Assembly (NCBI GenBank): GCA_036186865.1
Contig: AP025042.1
Location: forward strand, 36,409,133-36,473,132
From: Eustoma russellianum
Lineage: Eukaryota; Streptophyta; Magnoliopsida; Gentianales; Gentianaceae
Direction: 5' to 3'
DNA length: 64,000 nucleotides
Below, piece after piece: positions 45,225-57,590 of this stretch. The stretch's first letter is position 1, and every line of letters starts with the position of its first letter. The translations under genes were made by a program, and so were the position numbers. The notes under the pieces are model-generated. The model saw only the letters and a program-made list of their open reading frames with translations, was not told the DNA's origin and made no database searches.

Positions 45225-48200
45225 CTAGATCCAAAGCAACATGTCATTGTCGTCTTCCCAAAAACCCCAGCTATGAGCAGCTGCACCAAAATCCCACTCA
45301 TTATCTGTGAACTGTCCACTGTTGATTTGAGAATCTAGTGGTGAGAAACTCTTGTAAATATTTCCAGCTTCTGTGTTCAAGTCTGAAGAAGAATCCTTCC
45401 TTGTTAGCATCAAATCTTGGTCGGTCGACGTGTTAATTCCCTCATTAAGCTTTGAAATTTCCACTGAGCCAGACAGTTCAGAGATAAAATTTTGGTCAAA
45501 AAGAGCTGAGGTGCCAAATCTGTGATCTTGATAATCAAATGGTCCCCTTACTGCTGTAATTTCTTCTTCCAGGTCCTTTGGAGACTGCGAAACCGAACTT
45601 GGAAATCCTGCTTGGCTATTGCTGAATGAATGATCATTCATGCTGCTGAGGCCACCCCACCATTCTGCTTCATCATAAATATGTTTGGTCATTGTTTCTT
45701 CACTTAGGCTTACCTGGCTGTCCTTGCCTTTGTCTGCTCTTCCTTTGCCACAGATATTCTGTGACCTATCAGGTTGGCCTACTACTGCCATTTGCACATT
45801 TACTGTGTCTGTTAAGTCATCTTGCAAGGTCTCTGGCTTTGTTGCTGCCCTTGACATTGTGTTTGTTGAAAGTGTGTTGTTCTTGTTGTACTTCTTAGCA
45901 ACCAAACGGCTCACTCGACCGCCTCGTCTCTTGGATGTGTTGGCCACTTTAAACGCATCAATGGAGGTCATCTTTAACATTGTATCATTGTTCTTATTGG
46001 ATCTGAAACTGTATATTTTCCTACTGAGATGAGAATTCCAATAGTTCTTTACTTCATTGTCTGTTCTGCCTGGTAGATGACTTGCTATTAGAGACCACCT
46101 GAGCCAAATGAGAAAACTAAGTCTTCCCAAATTCTATCCATCAGTTAGACCATATACATCTCAAAGATAAAGAAACTAATACACACACATATATATGTAC
46201 ACACACACAATATCACACAAATACACACACACATATATACATATATGTATATAAATATGCATATTCCATTAAATGCATACCATCTTAAAGAGGGGAGTAA
46301 GAATATGTTCTAACCTCAAACCATAACCATGGTTCCTATTTGAACTACAATGTGAAAGTGAGACAACTGAGCTATGTCGTGGGACTGAATTTATTTTACA
46401 CTGGGATCTTATTATTCTGCTGTCATTTTGTTTGTTGCTCTTTAATCTTTTTAACAAATATTTGTCTATGCTTTCTCATTGCTCTTCCTCTTTATCTTCA
46501 TTTACTTTGCTCACGGTTATTATAGCCACATAAATTATTGTTGCTGTTGAAAATTTATGTTACATATTAACTAATTGTTAGATGGAAAGAAATAATGAAT
46601 CTCTCCAATTAATGACTTAAGTTGATGCTAGTTACTTGCAGATATCAGTATATTCCATTTAAACAGTATTTCTCTATATTACGAGACCAGATCCTCTAGC
46701 TAATATTCCCGTACCCACTCTTTTGCCGGTACAAAAGGGTTTTGTTTTGTTAAAGAAAAACATACACTTTTGATGTAAAAGGGCAATACTCTTATCGGAA
46801 GTTCTCCACCGCATCATTGGTAAGGAGTTCTATATAATATATAAATCAGATCACTCGTCAACTTACTAGATGAGGACTTTGTGTGTACAAAGTATCTAAG
46901 TTCAAACTCGCTTTGATATAAAAGACTGATGACAATATAAAAGACTGATGACAATATCTAAACATTTGTAGTGCGACTCTCAAGATTCGAACCGACAATG
47001 CAATGTATAATCCGAGTACAAGATGAGGTATTCCCCATAGGCTAAAAAAAATACTACGCGTTTACTTTACTATATGCGAACTCAATAGTTATGCGAATGA
47101 TAGAATGACATAACCTCGAACATTAGATTTATGTGGGAAAAAATTAACTAACAGGGAGAGTAATAACCTGTTTCCGACTGATCTATGAAGGTCAATGATG
47201 GTTTGTTCTTCATCGGTGGTGAAGTTTCCCCTTTTCAAGTCTGATCTCAAATAGTTTATCCATCTTAGTCTGCAACTCTTCCCGCACCTCAGCAGACCTT
47301 ACAGAATTTATGCCATTAGAACAACAAAACGCTTGCTTCATCATATTCATTAAGACACTAATATGTATTAATTCAGTCATTTTTTTGACAAGCTTAGAAT
47401 GTGGACCAAAAGTAGTTGTATTTTTTCGCCTTTTCCTTTAAAAAAATTACTTTACTGTTAGTTTATGTATATTTTGTAGCCATGTCTTCATATATGTCTT
47501 TTCGAAAATAACATACATAAAGGCCTTGCAGATAAAAACATACCTATAATGTCCAAAACATACAAAAGATAAGACAAAATAGAAAATGTACATCACGAGC
47601 CGATCTTCTGCACAAGATCTGACTTTTTTCAGTCATCTGGGTTGAATTGAATTATTATCTTAGAGAAAACCCTCATGAAAAATTTATGATGCAAACACTT
47701 CTACCACACACACTAACTTTAAGGGAACTATTTACATTCATATTAAACACGTTTATAATGGACCGTTATTTATATTATCAAACAACGAGTCGCAATAAGC
47801 ACATGTTTCATAACCAAATGCAGGAAATATGTCAAATAAGCATACTACCATTCATAATAAATGTCGTTCCCCAATGCCCTGTCAAGCAGGGTACATGGTT
47901 CCTAAGACAGCCACAAAAAAAAAAAAAAAGGAAAGAAAGAAAGAAGGTGCCTAAGGGAACAAACCAATAGGAATGCTGAACGTGTTGGACATCCACCTGG
48001 GAAAATCACAGTTACATATACAACAACAACATTATTACCCTATTGGTCGGAGGCTTCCGCCTATGGTTAGGTATAGAGGGATAGGATGTACGTAACTATA
48101 CCTATGTGTTAAAAACACACAGAGGTTGTTTCCCGATGACCCATAATGAAAATTGCGTCAAGCTTTGTCGATCAAATGATACTTCACAATATAATAAGCG

Positions 48201-48713
48201 CATCCAATTTAGTAAGTCATTTTTGCTTTATTCCATTATATTTCAAAATCAAAGAAGCGTGTGTCATTGTCCGATTGAAAATAGAAACATCACATTTACA
48301 TATGATCTAAGCAAATTTCTTCTGGGCAGGTAACGAAAAACCCGCACAGTGCGTCCTCTTTTATTATTGTTATTATTTTTCTTGTAAAAGTTTCGATTGA
48401 GGATCGAGCGTTTACAGATTGCGATTTAAACGTAAGACCTTACAAATCGAGGTGTATGAAACTTACCTGATGAATCAATCATTTTATCGTGCATCTTCAT
48501 TCTGATTACCGAATATATATGCATATATATACATATATACATACATATACACACAATGTGTGATGTGTACGGGAAAGTACCTGCATTCTTGGGCAAAGAT
48601 CTCCAAGAGCCCTCACCATGTTGTTGAATGTAATTAATGAGCTTTTGATCTTCTTCATCATTCCATCTACCTCTCTTCAATCCCACCTTCTCGCAGCAGG
48701 GTGCTCTGACCAT
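45225..48713 (-). CDS. R2R3-MYB transcription factor, flavonol-type subgroup 7-like (MYB11/12/111)
   Basis: Three exons, read 48713-48581, 47297-47168, 46098-45225, of the classic sizes 133 and 130 bp plus a long last exon; 378 aa. R2 (about 13-63): GRWNDEEDQKLINYIQQHGE, then SWRSLPKNAGLLRCGKSCRL, RWINYL. R3 (about 66-115): GNFTTDEEQTIIDLHRSVGN, then RWSLIASHLPGRTDNEVKNY, WNSHL. DLHRS lacks the Arg/Lys of the bHLH-binding signature, fitting partner-independent flavonol regulators. After R3, KRRGGRVSRLVAKK resembles the subgroup 7 GRTSRSxMK box but is altered. The C-terminus is acidic with Trp (WDFGAAAHSWGFWEDDNDML). Expected nuclear activator of early flavonoid genes (CHS, CHI, FLS). Intron 1 holds an Au-like SINE; intron 2 an AC/AT-rich tract. 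Confidence 0.93.
46170..46262. repeat. (AC)n/(AT)n tract near the right-hand exon-3 side, MYB intron 2
   Basis: Mixed ACACACAC and ATATATGT runs close to the exon-3 acceptor. Confidence 0.8.
48021..48252 (-). mobile_element. Au-like SINE (family A, copy 6) in MYB intron 1
   Basis: Full-length reverse copy with CAACAACAACATTATTACCC at the tail side and GGATGTACGTAACTATACC, GAGGTTGTTTCCCGATGACC. Confidence 0.7.
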
Positions 48714-50208
48714 TCTGAAACGATCAATTTGATCTTCTTCTTCTGCTGTACAAAGTTGTTCTCTTTTGGTTTGCTTGAAGATTGTTTTGGAGGGTTTCTT
48801 TTCGTGTTTAGTGTTCTTTGGTGGAAGGATGCATGCTTAAGTCACCAAATTCACTTCCATTTTTATACCCCAAAGAGCCTTATGATGTGGGCCCCCCCGA
48901 TACTGATGGAGCCAATGATTAATTTGACAAAAGAAAATTGGTTTTTGGGAAAGAAGAAGTTCACGTGAAAATCACACACAATAATTTTATTGTGTTCATG
49001 GAACAATTTTATTGTGTTCATGGAGCAACTAGTGTCTTAATAAAATGATGACATACAAACTTTATTTACATGTAATCAAGGGGGTGATTGACCAAAAAAA
49101 AAGGCCCATAAATATTCTACATATTTCATTGATAATGGATCAACTAATCATAATTACTCATTGAACATTTTAAAATTTGTGTATCACCCACGTATATGGT
49201 ATATCTTGTGCAATTAATGTATGTCCTTTTGTATAGAGATGAAATTGTTGCCACCACCTTTTTTATATTTATTGTGTTAAAAATGTCATAAGTGAAATTT
49301 CAAAACAATATAAATGACATTAGGTTAAAACGTCAACTAAAACAATATTTGTATAACAAATAAGGTAGTAGTTTTTATTAGAGTTTAAATTTAAATTATA
49401 TTTTGGAATTATTCGACCACGTCACAAACCTAGCTTATCCAAGATTTATACCTACATTTATAAGATTATATAACTTTTTATGTGCCTTTGGTTGATACGA
49501 AGAAGAACAGATCTCTTTATGCATATTCTATCATATTATTTGTCACACCACCTAGAATAATGACGAACGATTTTTTTAAATAACAATAATACTCTCTTCG
49601 TTTAAAAGATATTATCATAATTTGGTCAACTATGATAATATTTTTGAAACAAAACGAATAATTGATATGAGTTAAACGAAGGACATGTATAACAAACAAT
49701 ATGGCATAAGATGGATCAAGGAATCTTTTGCAAATACAAAGTAGACCACTATACATTTTAAATGTTACTTACATGTTAAGATTATATAACTTGTTACATG
49801 CATATACATGCTAAACGTATAACTTGTTATATGTATATACATTATACTTGTTATTCACATTTGTATATGGTTCTATGTATTAAAATTCTAGAATGACATT
49901 AATCCTACTTCTTGATGAATGAGATAAACACACTTCTTTTTACATTAAAAAAAATCACATCCTACGCGAGGAAAATGAAAATAAATTATTCATCCAAGTA
50001 AATTAGTATTTTGGATCCATACTCGAAACAATGATTGGTCACGTCAACAAATTTATTGTCAGACTAATTTTGACCGCAAAGTAACCGAATTTGTTAGTAC
50101 GAATGTGTGTCTCAATACAGACCATCATTCTTTGGGGGAAATTTCAATTGTAGGAGTTAAATTAAAGATTTTTTAACCATGAATTACTCTATAAAGTAAT
50201 AATTAATA
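48714..50208. other. Upstream region of MYB and intergenic DNA
   Basis: Contains the MYB promoter side (minus strand) and a 23-bp tandem duplication (ATTTTATTGTGTTCATGGAA/C type, near 48983-49029). No gene is recognised. Confidence 0.5.
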
Positions 50209-50226
50209 AATACAATTAATGTTTGG

Positions 50227-50447
50227 TTTTCACCACAAGGTGTCCTGAATGGGTCCCAATTTCGGACGGCACCTTTAAGCCATGTCCACACCCAGACTAA
50301 TCTTCGATCGCCAATTTGCGGGTGACTCGAAGGGCAGAATGACTGGCCCCAAGATTTAAGGCTGGTACATACACATATCAGGAATCGATCCCTAGTGGAT
50401 GCTTAAGGATGGACAAGCCCCAACCACTAGACCACACCCTTGGGGTT
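50227..50447 (-). mobile_element. tRNA-derived SINE with 18-bp target duplication
   Basis: Minus strand has an A-box TGGTCTAGTGGTTGG and a B-box GGGATCGATTCC. Perfect duplication AATACAATTAATGTTTGG (50209-50226; 50448-50465). About 221 bp. Confidence 0.92.
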
Positions 50448-50522
50448 AATACAATTAATGTTTGGACTGTTTGATTTTCATCCAATGGAGTCAATAACAC
50501 ATTTTTCCTTGACTATTTTTCC

Positions 50523-50749
50523 TTGACTTTGTAATGTGATGTAATAAAAAAAAATGAGTCACTAAATTGGTTGCACTACTTATATTGTGAAGTAGCAGTT
50601 GATCGACACAGCTTGATACGATTTTCATTATGGGTAATCGGGAAACAACCTCTGTGTGTTTCTAACACATGGGTATAGTTGCGTATATCCGACCCCTCAT
50701 ACTCCGTCATAGACGGAAGCTTCTAAAACAATGGGGTAATGTTGTTGTA
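50523..50749 (+). mobile_element. Au-like SINE (family A, copy 7), full length
   Basis: Head TTGACTTTGTAATG..., CTTATATTGTGAAGTAGCAG, core GGGAAACAACCTCTGTGTG, tail GGTAATGTTGTTGTAG. Confidence 0.7.
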
Positions 50750-50951
50750 GTAATGTTTGGACTGCTTTTAGGTTTAATGAAAGCCAATGATATTTATCTT
50801 TCAGAATGAGTAATTTGGGTGAACTTTCATTCATACGCCGTCCATATTTCTATTGAAATAGAGAATGGCAGTAGTATTCTGGGACAAATATATTTTGATC
50901 AGTGATGAGATAGTTGATTATTAAATATGTGGTTTCCGTTAAATTGATTTT

Positions 50952-51045
50952 TTTTAAATAAAAAATTGGGGGTGGGAATCGAACTCGAGGCCCGCAGATG
51001 GGATAAATGATACTCAACCGCTAGACCTAAAGGTTTTTCGCCGTG
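50952..51045 (-). mobile_element. Very short tRNA-derived SINE
   Basis: Minus strand: A-box AGGTCTAGCGGTTGAG, B-box GAGTTCGATTCC, then an A/T tail. Duplication AAATTGATTTT at 50941-50951 and 51046-51056. Only 94 bp; a decayed tRNA pseudogene copied by a LINE is an alternative. Confidence 0.75.
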
Positions 51046-51228
51046 AAATTGATTTTGTTTTTTTGTCTTAACCATATTGATAAATCAGCAAATTTTTAGT
51101 GTTGAAAATCGTCTCATTAGTTCATTAGAAGACAGTACTTAGGTTCATATAAAAATGATGTATCACTGCTTAAGGTAAGTCAACTATCATAATTTTCAAT
51201 ATATAGCACAGACATTTTCTAATTTGTC

Positions 51229-51527
51229 GTTGAACCAAACCGTTCGGTTGTTCGGCTCGTTTGGTTCAGGCTCGAGCTCGAGCTCGGCTCAGATAAAAGG
51301 TTAATGAATAGAGCTTGAACACCCTTTTCCTGTTCGAGCTCGGTAAGTGGCACCGTTCGTTTAAAATGTTCGGCTCGTTAATGTTGTTCGTTGAGTTAAA
51401 CGAACCAAGCTTGAACAAGTAAATATGTTCGTTTAAATGAACGAACAAGCTCGGCTCGTTCGCTAAGTTAAATGAATAGAGCTTGAACAAAACAATGCTC
51501 GGCTCGTTCGGCTCGTTTACAGCCCTA
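51229..51527. mobile_element. hAT-type MITE related to family H (variant)
   Basis: Right end inverse TAGGGCTGTAAACGAGCCG; the interior repeats GCTCGGCTCGTTCG and AACGAACAAGCTCGG. Left end not resolved. Confidence 0.6.
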
Positions 51528-52094
51528 GATCTAGGTATTTGTGTATCAATCTACGTAGTCATATGAGCATGAATGTTTAAAATTGTCCTATATCGGTTGA
51601 TTAGAAAAAAAATTGATTTATATGAAAATAAGGTACTCTCGTTCATTATCTTAAATTTTTTGGAAAATGTATGTCCCATTTCACTTAAACCAACTATCGT
51701 AGTTTTGAAAAAAAACATCGTCCAACTTATCCATATCTAAGCTTCTAGCCTATTTAATAGAACCATGTGATACATATAAATTTGGGGAAAAAAGAATATA
51801 TATGGCATATCTCATCGTATGAATTTAAAAATAAAATAAAATATGTTAGGAGATCTTTGACAGTATTACAGCGGAGTCAGCTCTTCGAACTTTCATTTAT
51901 ACTAAGGTTAACTACATTATTACATACAATACTACAATGCCCTGTATTTACCATATTCAGGAGATCCATCGTGTAAGATAGATGGTCCAAAATGGGTATT
52001 CATAAATGGGTGTGTAGACGCTCGATAAGACTGAGACATTGAAAACTCTCGAAGCCGCAGAATTGGCCTTCAGCTTTGAGAAATGGGTGTGTAG

Positions 52095-53054
52095 TAGGGG
52101 CGGTAATTTCAGATACGATATGAAAACACGACCCGAACCTGACATGTTCCTCACGAGTATGGATATAGCCTTGACGACTTTCGTATACAAATCAAGTAAG
52201 GCCTGAAACGTACCCGCTAAGAACAGGTGGTGTCCAGGTACACCCACGGGTTACCCATTTACACCCGTCATACCTGATTTTTTAAATATATTTTAAATAT
52301 AAATTATAAATTATTAAAGTAAAAATTATAAAATAAAAAAGAGAATCCTAAAACCTAAAAACCTAATTCCGGATTCCCAAATTCTCATTCCCTTCCTTCT
52401 TATCCTTTGTAATTGCCCCCAGTCGTCCTTATCCATCATTCTCCATTTCTCCTATCTTCACTCACTCTTCTCAGTTCTCACTTCTCACTTAAGCGACACC
52501 CGGCAAGCAAGCGGTCTTGGTTTTGTTCTCACAAAGTTGGTGAAACCGAAATTCACTCCAAACAGAGAAGGACATTGTAGAGATGTAGATTATTCGAAGT
52601 TATGATTTAACTTTTATTTTCTAAAATTTGAAATACTTTATGTCCGTAGGTCTTCTATTAGTGACACACCGTCACCATCGGCGTTCTTATCCTCCTCGCC
52701 GGAGATACCCCTCTCTCCTCCCTTCTTTTGTCGTCTGACTTTTCTCTTTCTTAATCTAAACCTATTGTTGTTTCAATGATATATTGTAACAATAGTCAGT
52801 TTAAATACATGAAACACGAAAAATAGACGAAACCTGAAAATATCTGAAAAATACGTACACGACCTAAAATATTTGTACTCGTCGTGTTTATGGGTATACT
52901 TGATACACGATACGAAACCTGACATGTACATGTTTGGGTATCTACTTCCGTACACGCAAAACAAACGGGTAATGTATGTATCTATTACTTTGATACTTGA
53001 AACCTGAAAAACACGAAACACAAAATACAAAACACGACATGTTTGACAGTCTTA
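52095..53054. mobile_element. Candidate non-autonomous hAT-like element
   Basis: Left TAGGGGCGGTAATTTC and inverse right TAAGACTGTCAAACATGTCG could be termini; both flanks contain ACACGA and ACCTGACATG repeats in several orientations. No matching 8-bp duplication. Confidence 0.35.
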
Positions 53055-53292
53055 TTGTGCATAAGGCCTTGGCGAAAGAAAGCATTTTGGAGACAAATTA
53101 CTGAATTAGAATGAAAGATGTAGTACGAGGATAGGCCCTCACACTCTGCCCTTCGGTATCTATTCATGTGAGCATTTATGATTGTTGTACCAAGAAAAGG
53201 TGCCACAACTCAATTTTGTACTCCCAATTTCATTTCACGTTGACTAGGTTTGGTCATATAAACTTCAAAACAGAAAAAGAAAAAAGAAGAGT

Positions 53293-53309
53293 GGGGGGGG
53301 GGGGGGGGG
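53293..53309. repeat. Poly-G run (17)
   Basis: Homopolymer; length prone to slippage or sequencing error. A TG-rich tract follows at 53480-53560. Confidence 0.8.
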
Positions 53310-53654
53310 ACATCATGACCAGAGGGATGTGAATGGAATGCTTAATCTAATCTAACCTGTTTAGAGCAGGTAGGATTTCAATATAAGCCGATTATATGGA
53401 GGTTATATTATTAAATCTGAACAGCATAGGTTCGAGTTAGGGAAAAAAATGTACAAGAGCCTCCTGGCTTTATTAATGTAATATATATGTATGCATACAT
53501 GTGTGTGTGTATGTATATGTGTGAGTGTGTGTTTATGTCTATATATGTGTGTGTGTAAAATTTTTGCACAGAAAGTCTCAATCTCTAAATCTCATCTTCA
53601 AGACTTAGATGACAAGTTGGACCAACAGTAATACCACTTGTAAAAATCGGGGGC

Positions 53655-53882
53655 GGACTTTGGAACAGCTGTAAGGTGTTGCTTTGTGAATTTGAGGTTA
53701 CGGATTCTTTCCGCGGAAATAGCCTCTTGTACAAAGTGTGAGGTAAAGCTACATATATCAGATCGCGAAAAGATCCAGTCCCTCTCCAGTGGGTAAAGCT
53801 ACGTACATCAGATCGGGAAGAGATCCAGCCTCTCTCCGGCCCATGCGTAAGCGGGAGCCTAATGCACCAGAAACGTGCTTTT
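53655..53882 (+). mobile_element. TS/Au-type tRNA-derived SINE with internal tandem duplication (family T, copy 1)
   Basis: Core GGAAATAGCCTCTTGTACAA, then CATCAGATCG blocks, and end GCGGGAGCCTAATGCACC. The middle 45 bp (GTAAAGCTAC...CTCTCC) occurs twice (53744-53788 region and 53792-53837 region). Confidence 0.75.
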
Positions 53883-54365
53883 ACTATTTTTAAAAACCGG
53901 TTAAATTATAGTAAGTAACTCATTTTAAAAAAATCAAAATGAACATATTTAAATATTTACCGAATCAATCTTGATAATTCATTGTATCAAAATTATTGAC
54001 ACAAATTTAAAACCAACATAATCAAAACACTGCTTTCTTTCGAAGCAAAAACTCCAAAATTTCAATCAATGTTATAATAATCATATGTACCCAGTATATC
54101 AATATAATAATATCTCAAAAGGGCCTAAGACTTTTTGAAATATAGTTAACTGCAGAACAAATCTAGTATTTTCTTCAAACAAAGTACAATTTAGTAAAGA
54201 ATTTTCGTCAACTTGGTGTTAAGGTGACGTGGCATTGTAAGCTATATAAATATAGCTTAGTTGATACTCGGATTGAAAAATTGCTTCAGAAAAAAAAAAG
54301 AGTAATAACCAATGAGGCATAATCTAAATAGTGAAAACTGAGACCTCAGAACTAAAGTTGAAAGA

Positions 54366-54598
54366 ACAATAACAACATTACTCCATTGCCTTACAGGCTC
54401 CCGCCTATGGCAGGGTATGAGAGGGTCGGATGTACGCAGCCATACCCATGAATTAGAAACACATAGAGGTTGTTTTCCGATGACCCATAATGAAAATTGT
54501 GTGTCGATCAACTGCTACTTCAAAATGCAAGAAGCGCAGCTAATTTAGAGAGTCGTTTTGCTTTATTCCATCATATTCCAAAGTCAAGAAAAAGTGTG
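54366..54598 (-). mobile_element. Au-like SINE (family A, copy 8), full length
   Basis: ACAACATTACTCCATTGCC, GGCTCCCGCCTATGGCAGGG, GGATGTACGCAGCCATACCC, GAGGTTGTTTTCCGATGACC. Confidence 0.72.
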
Positions 54599-55046
54599 TC
54601 CTTAACTCCATTGAAAATAGAAATGTCCTCAGAACTAAAGGTATTTGATTTAAATCATTTACAAGCGTTTTTTATCTACTTTTCTAATGATTTCTTGTTA
54701 TATGCTCTCATGTATTATTCTATGTTTCATATAATATTTCATGTATTATACCGATTTTTATATATTATTTCTAGTTTCTTCCTCTGTGTATTTTAAAGAC
54801 TTATTCTCTATGTTTTAATCAGCACAATTACCTTTTTCACATCCACGTCACAAATAAAGTTCTAACCATCAAAAGATAACCCGTTTTTTCTCTTTGCATT
54901 CCATCTCATCATATTCTATGAGATTTTAAAATCACTGTCAATACCTCATTGTTCGGGATAATCTTTTGTTCCATAGCCTTGGGGCTATTTACAACTAGGG
55001 ATACTATAATATATCGTTCTTTCCTCTCTTTTCGAATCGAAATGAG

Positions 55047-55338
55047 TAGGACTGTTGAACGAATCGAACAGTTCGCGAACTATTCAAGTTCGATTCGTGT
55101 TCGGTTCGGTAATTATTTGTTAACGAGCCGAATTCGGACAGGTATTCGAGTTCGTTTAGTTAAACGAGCCAAACTGTTCGTAAACTGTTCGGCTCGTTTA
55201 GACAATTATAAGGTTATCGAGCCGAACTCGAACCAATTTTAAAGTTTGTTTAGCTAAACAAACCGAGCGGAACAGTTCGTTTAACTAAACGAATCCGAAT
55301 TCGAAAACCTAGTATTTGGTTTGGCTCGGTTCGTTAAC
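55047..55338. mobile_element. hAT-type MITE, family H (copy 3), one tip lost
   Basis: Left tip TAGGACTGTTGAACGAATCG; the right end stops at GTTCGTTAAC, lacking about six terminal bases. Duplication AAATGAG on both sides (55040-55046; 55339-55345). Confidence 0.8.
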
Positions 55339-55345
55339 AAATGAG

Positions 55346-56038
55346 CTACTATACTTAAAAGGGGTGTTACCCAAATTAGTATAAGACAATTATACAAGTG
55401 TGTGCGTGCATATTTATACATGAAAATTTGGACCACAATAAAGGAGTGGTGGGTGTCCCCCATTGGTGAATATCATACAACCACCTTATTTAAGGAGTGA
55501 GGGTATATCAGGCATTACAGAAGAGAAGACGACGACGTAATTGGCTCATTCAATTTAGCATCGCCAAGGATGAGCAATGCATGTGATCATTTCTGATGTG
55601 CAACCATTTGTTTTATTCATTTGTATTGCACCACCAATTAGGCCTGTCCCTCCAAGACAGAAGCACCAATGTTTCTGTCTCAATTAATTTTTGAAAACCA
55701 ACTCTATTTTATTGCATTTAATTTTTCTCCAATCTCTAGCAAAACTACAAATAGAAATAACCCCTTAACCCCTCTTCCTGTCCCCCCCCCCCCCCCCCCC
55801 CCAAAAAAAAGAAAAAGAAAAAATATTCAACAAATCTTGTATCATCTTTAATTTGTTAGATGGATTTGAGGTAACTTAGTGATAAAGTTAGTTGCATTTT
55901 GTAATTAATACCATGGTTGGAGTTTCTTTCCCTAATTTCTGTGTACGTATAAAAAGGGGAAAAAGGAAAGTATTGCCTTTACTTTGTTGTATACGTTGTG
56001 CAGTTGTTCTACATGTGTTGAAAATCATATGATCTAGC
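55346..56038. other. Intergenic; poly-C run at 55782-55802
   Basis: A 21-base C homopolymer followed by A-rich DNA; no gene seen. Confidence 0.6.
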
Positions 56039-56050
56039 ATATGCAAAATA

Positions 56051-56240
56051 CTAAGCGCGAGCCTTGCAGCCATTGGTAAGATTGTTGTTTTGTGACTTTG
56101 AAGCTACGAGTTTGAGCCGTTGAAATAGCTTTTTATATAAAGTGTAAGGTAAGGTTGTGTGCATCAGATCGCAAAGCGATCTGACATCTCTCCGGATCCT
56201 GTACAAACGTGGGAACCTAGTGCACCGAGAACGTCCTTTT
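56051..56240 (+). mobile_element. TS/Au-type SINE (family T, copy 2)
   Basis: Head with CGAGTTTGAGCCG (B-box like), core GAAATAGCTTTTTATATAAAG, GTGCATCAGATCGC, end GGGAACCTAGTGCACCGAG. Duplication ATATGCAAAATA (56039-56050; 56241-56252). Confidence 0.88.
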
Positions 56241-56469
56241 ATATGCAAAATATTGGCTTACTAGAATAAAGATTTACTTAAGTAAGCTTTTAACATAGTT
56301 GTTAAGGTTAATATCTTAATGGTCTTAAATTTATATAATGATGTGGCATGTGCATTTACTGAATAGTTAGTCCATAACCTTAGATACTCTCTGCACGTTA
56401 AGTTGACTTTGTTTTTTGTTTTTGTTTTTGTCTTTCATTATTTGTGCATATACATGGTTATGACTATCT

Positions 56470-56697
56470 TAATTTCAGAAACTTTCTATTTGTGTCTACT
56501 AAATTCCTTCACTAGTACACTAGCACACCATATTTCTAACATTATGTCATCTGCATATAGAGCCAGGAGTCTCACTGGAAGCAAACTCTTTATATTTTAG
56601 GATGAATGTATTGTTTGTCTGACTCTCACCCTCCGCTGACACTAACGATAGCTTTTGCTTTCATTGGGATATACTGGGTATGGTTGTTGTTTTTGTT
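56470..56697 (+). repeat. SINE-like family C repeat (copy 2)
   Basis: TTTCTATTTGTGTCTACTAA, ATTATGTCATCTGCATATAG, CTCTCACCCTCCGCTG, then a GGTATGGTTGTTG tail, parallel to 4970-5175. Confidence 0.6.
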
Positions 56698-57088
56698 TTT
56701 TTAGTTGATTCATAACCAATGTAGTTGAATATCATGAGCTTGCTAATGTCTGAAAAAGAAATTAGGGTTCCTCATTTGCATTATTAGACATATAAGAAGT
56801 TCTCTTATTCAAATTCATTATTAGAACATTATTACTTCCTTCTCACTGAGAGGTAAAAATATATCTGCAAATTACTTCTTTATTTACGCATGAATTTGTC
56901 ACGTTGATTGTAAAATTATAGTTTTGTCATCACACATGATTTATCAATTTGGGACTACCAAAATTAAAATGGAATGAAAGTAGCAATCACTTAGAAATTA
57001 AGATCCTAACATGAATGGACGAATAGAACATTCAGTGACATATTCAATAGGTGAAAACTACTGGGAAACCCAACAATTACACAAACAG
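56698..57088. other. Intergenic, nothing recognised
   Basis: AT-rich DNA without supported features. Confidence 0.5.
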
Positions 57089-57103
57089 AAATTAGACTAT
57101 AAG

Positions 57104-57575
57104 TCCAGCATCGCAGAATTGCATCCGATAGCACCTGCGCCATTTGTGAGCATTGGGAGGAGGATATTTTCCATGCATTGCGAGATTGCAGATGGACACG
57201 AGCCATATGGAATCGCCTCATTCAGCCACCATTACTGCAACAGTTCTTCCGTCCATCCATTATTCAAGACTGGATCTCGGTTAATCTCAAGGATATACAG
57301 CAATCTGAAGGCAATACAGTAGAATGGAGATATGTCTTTCGCCAAGCAATATACACCATATGGTACTAGAGGAATCAGTTAATACATGGCAATATTCGAC
57401 AAATGCCACCGACATTGCATGTTTGTCAGGATGTAGTCCATCGAGCTATGCTACAGATCTGTGTAAATGACTCTACACTTAGTATAGACAAGCATACGGT
57501 AGAACATTATCTATAGTGGATGTAAATATTTGCGGTTTTATGTCGCAATAAAAAGTTCCTTTCGTCTAAAAAAAA
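57104..57575 (+). mobile_element. Severely 5'-truncated LINE with 15-bp target duplication
   Basis: Contains the zf-RVT remnant CAICEHWEEDIFHALRDC and the downstream WRYVFRQAIYTIWY region with stops, ending in an A tail. Perfect duplication AAATTAGACTATAAG (57089-57103; 57576-57590). Confidence 0.93.
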
Positions 57576-57590
57576 AAATTAGACTATAAG

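Noticed and set aside
50952..51045. Functional tRNA gene
   Set aside because: A- and B-box-like words exist, but the cloverleaf arms do not pair and it has SINE-type target duplications.
53293..53309. Poly-G and poly-C runs (also 55782-55802) as functional signals
   Set aside because: Homopolymers prone to slippage or assembly error; no context linking them to a gene.
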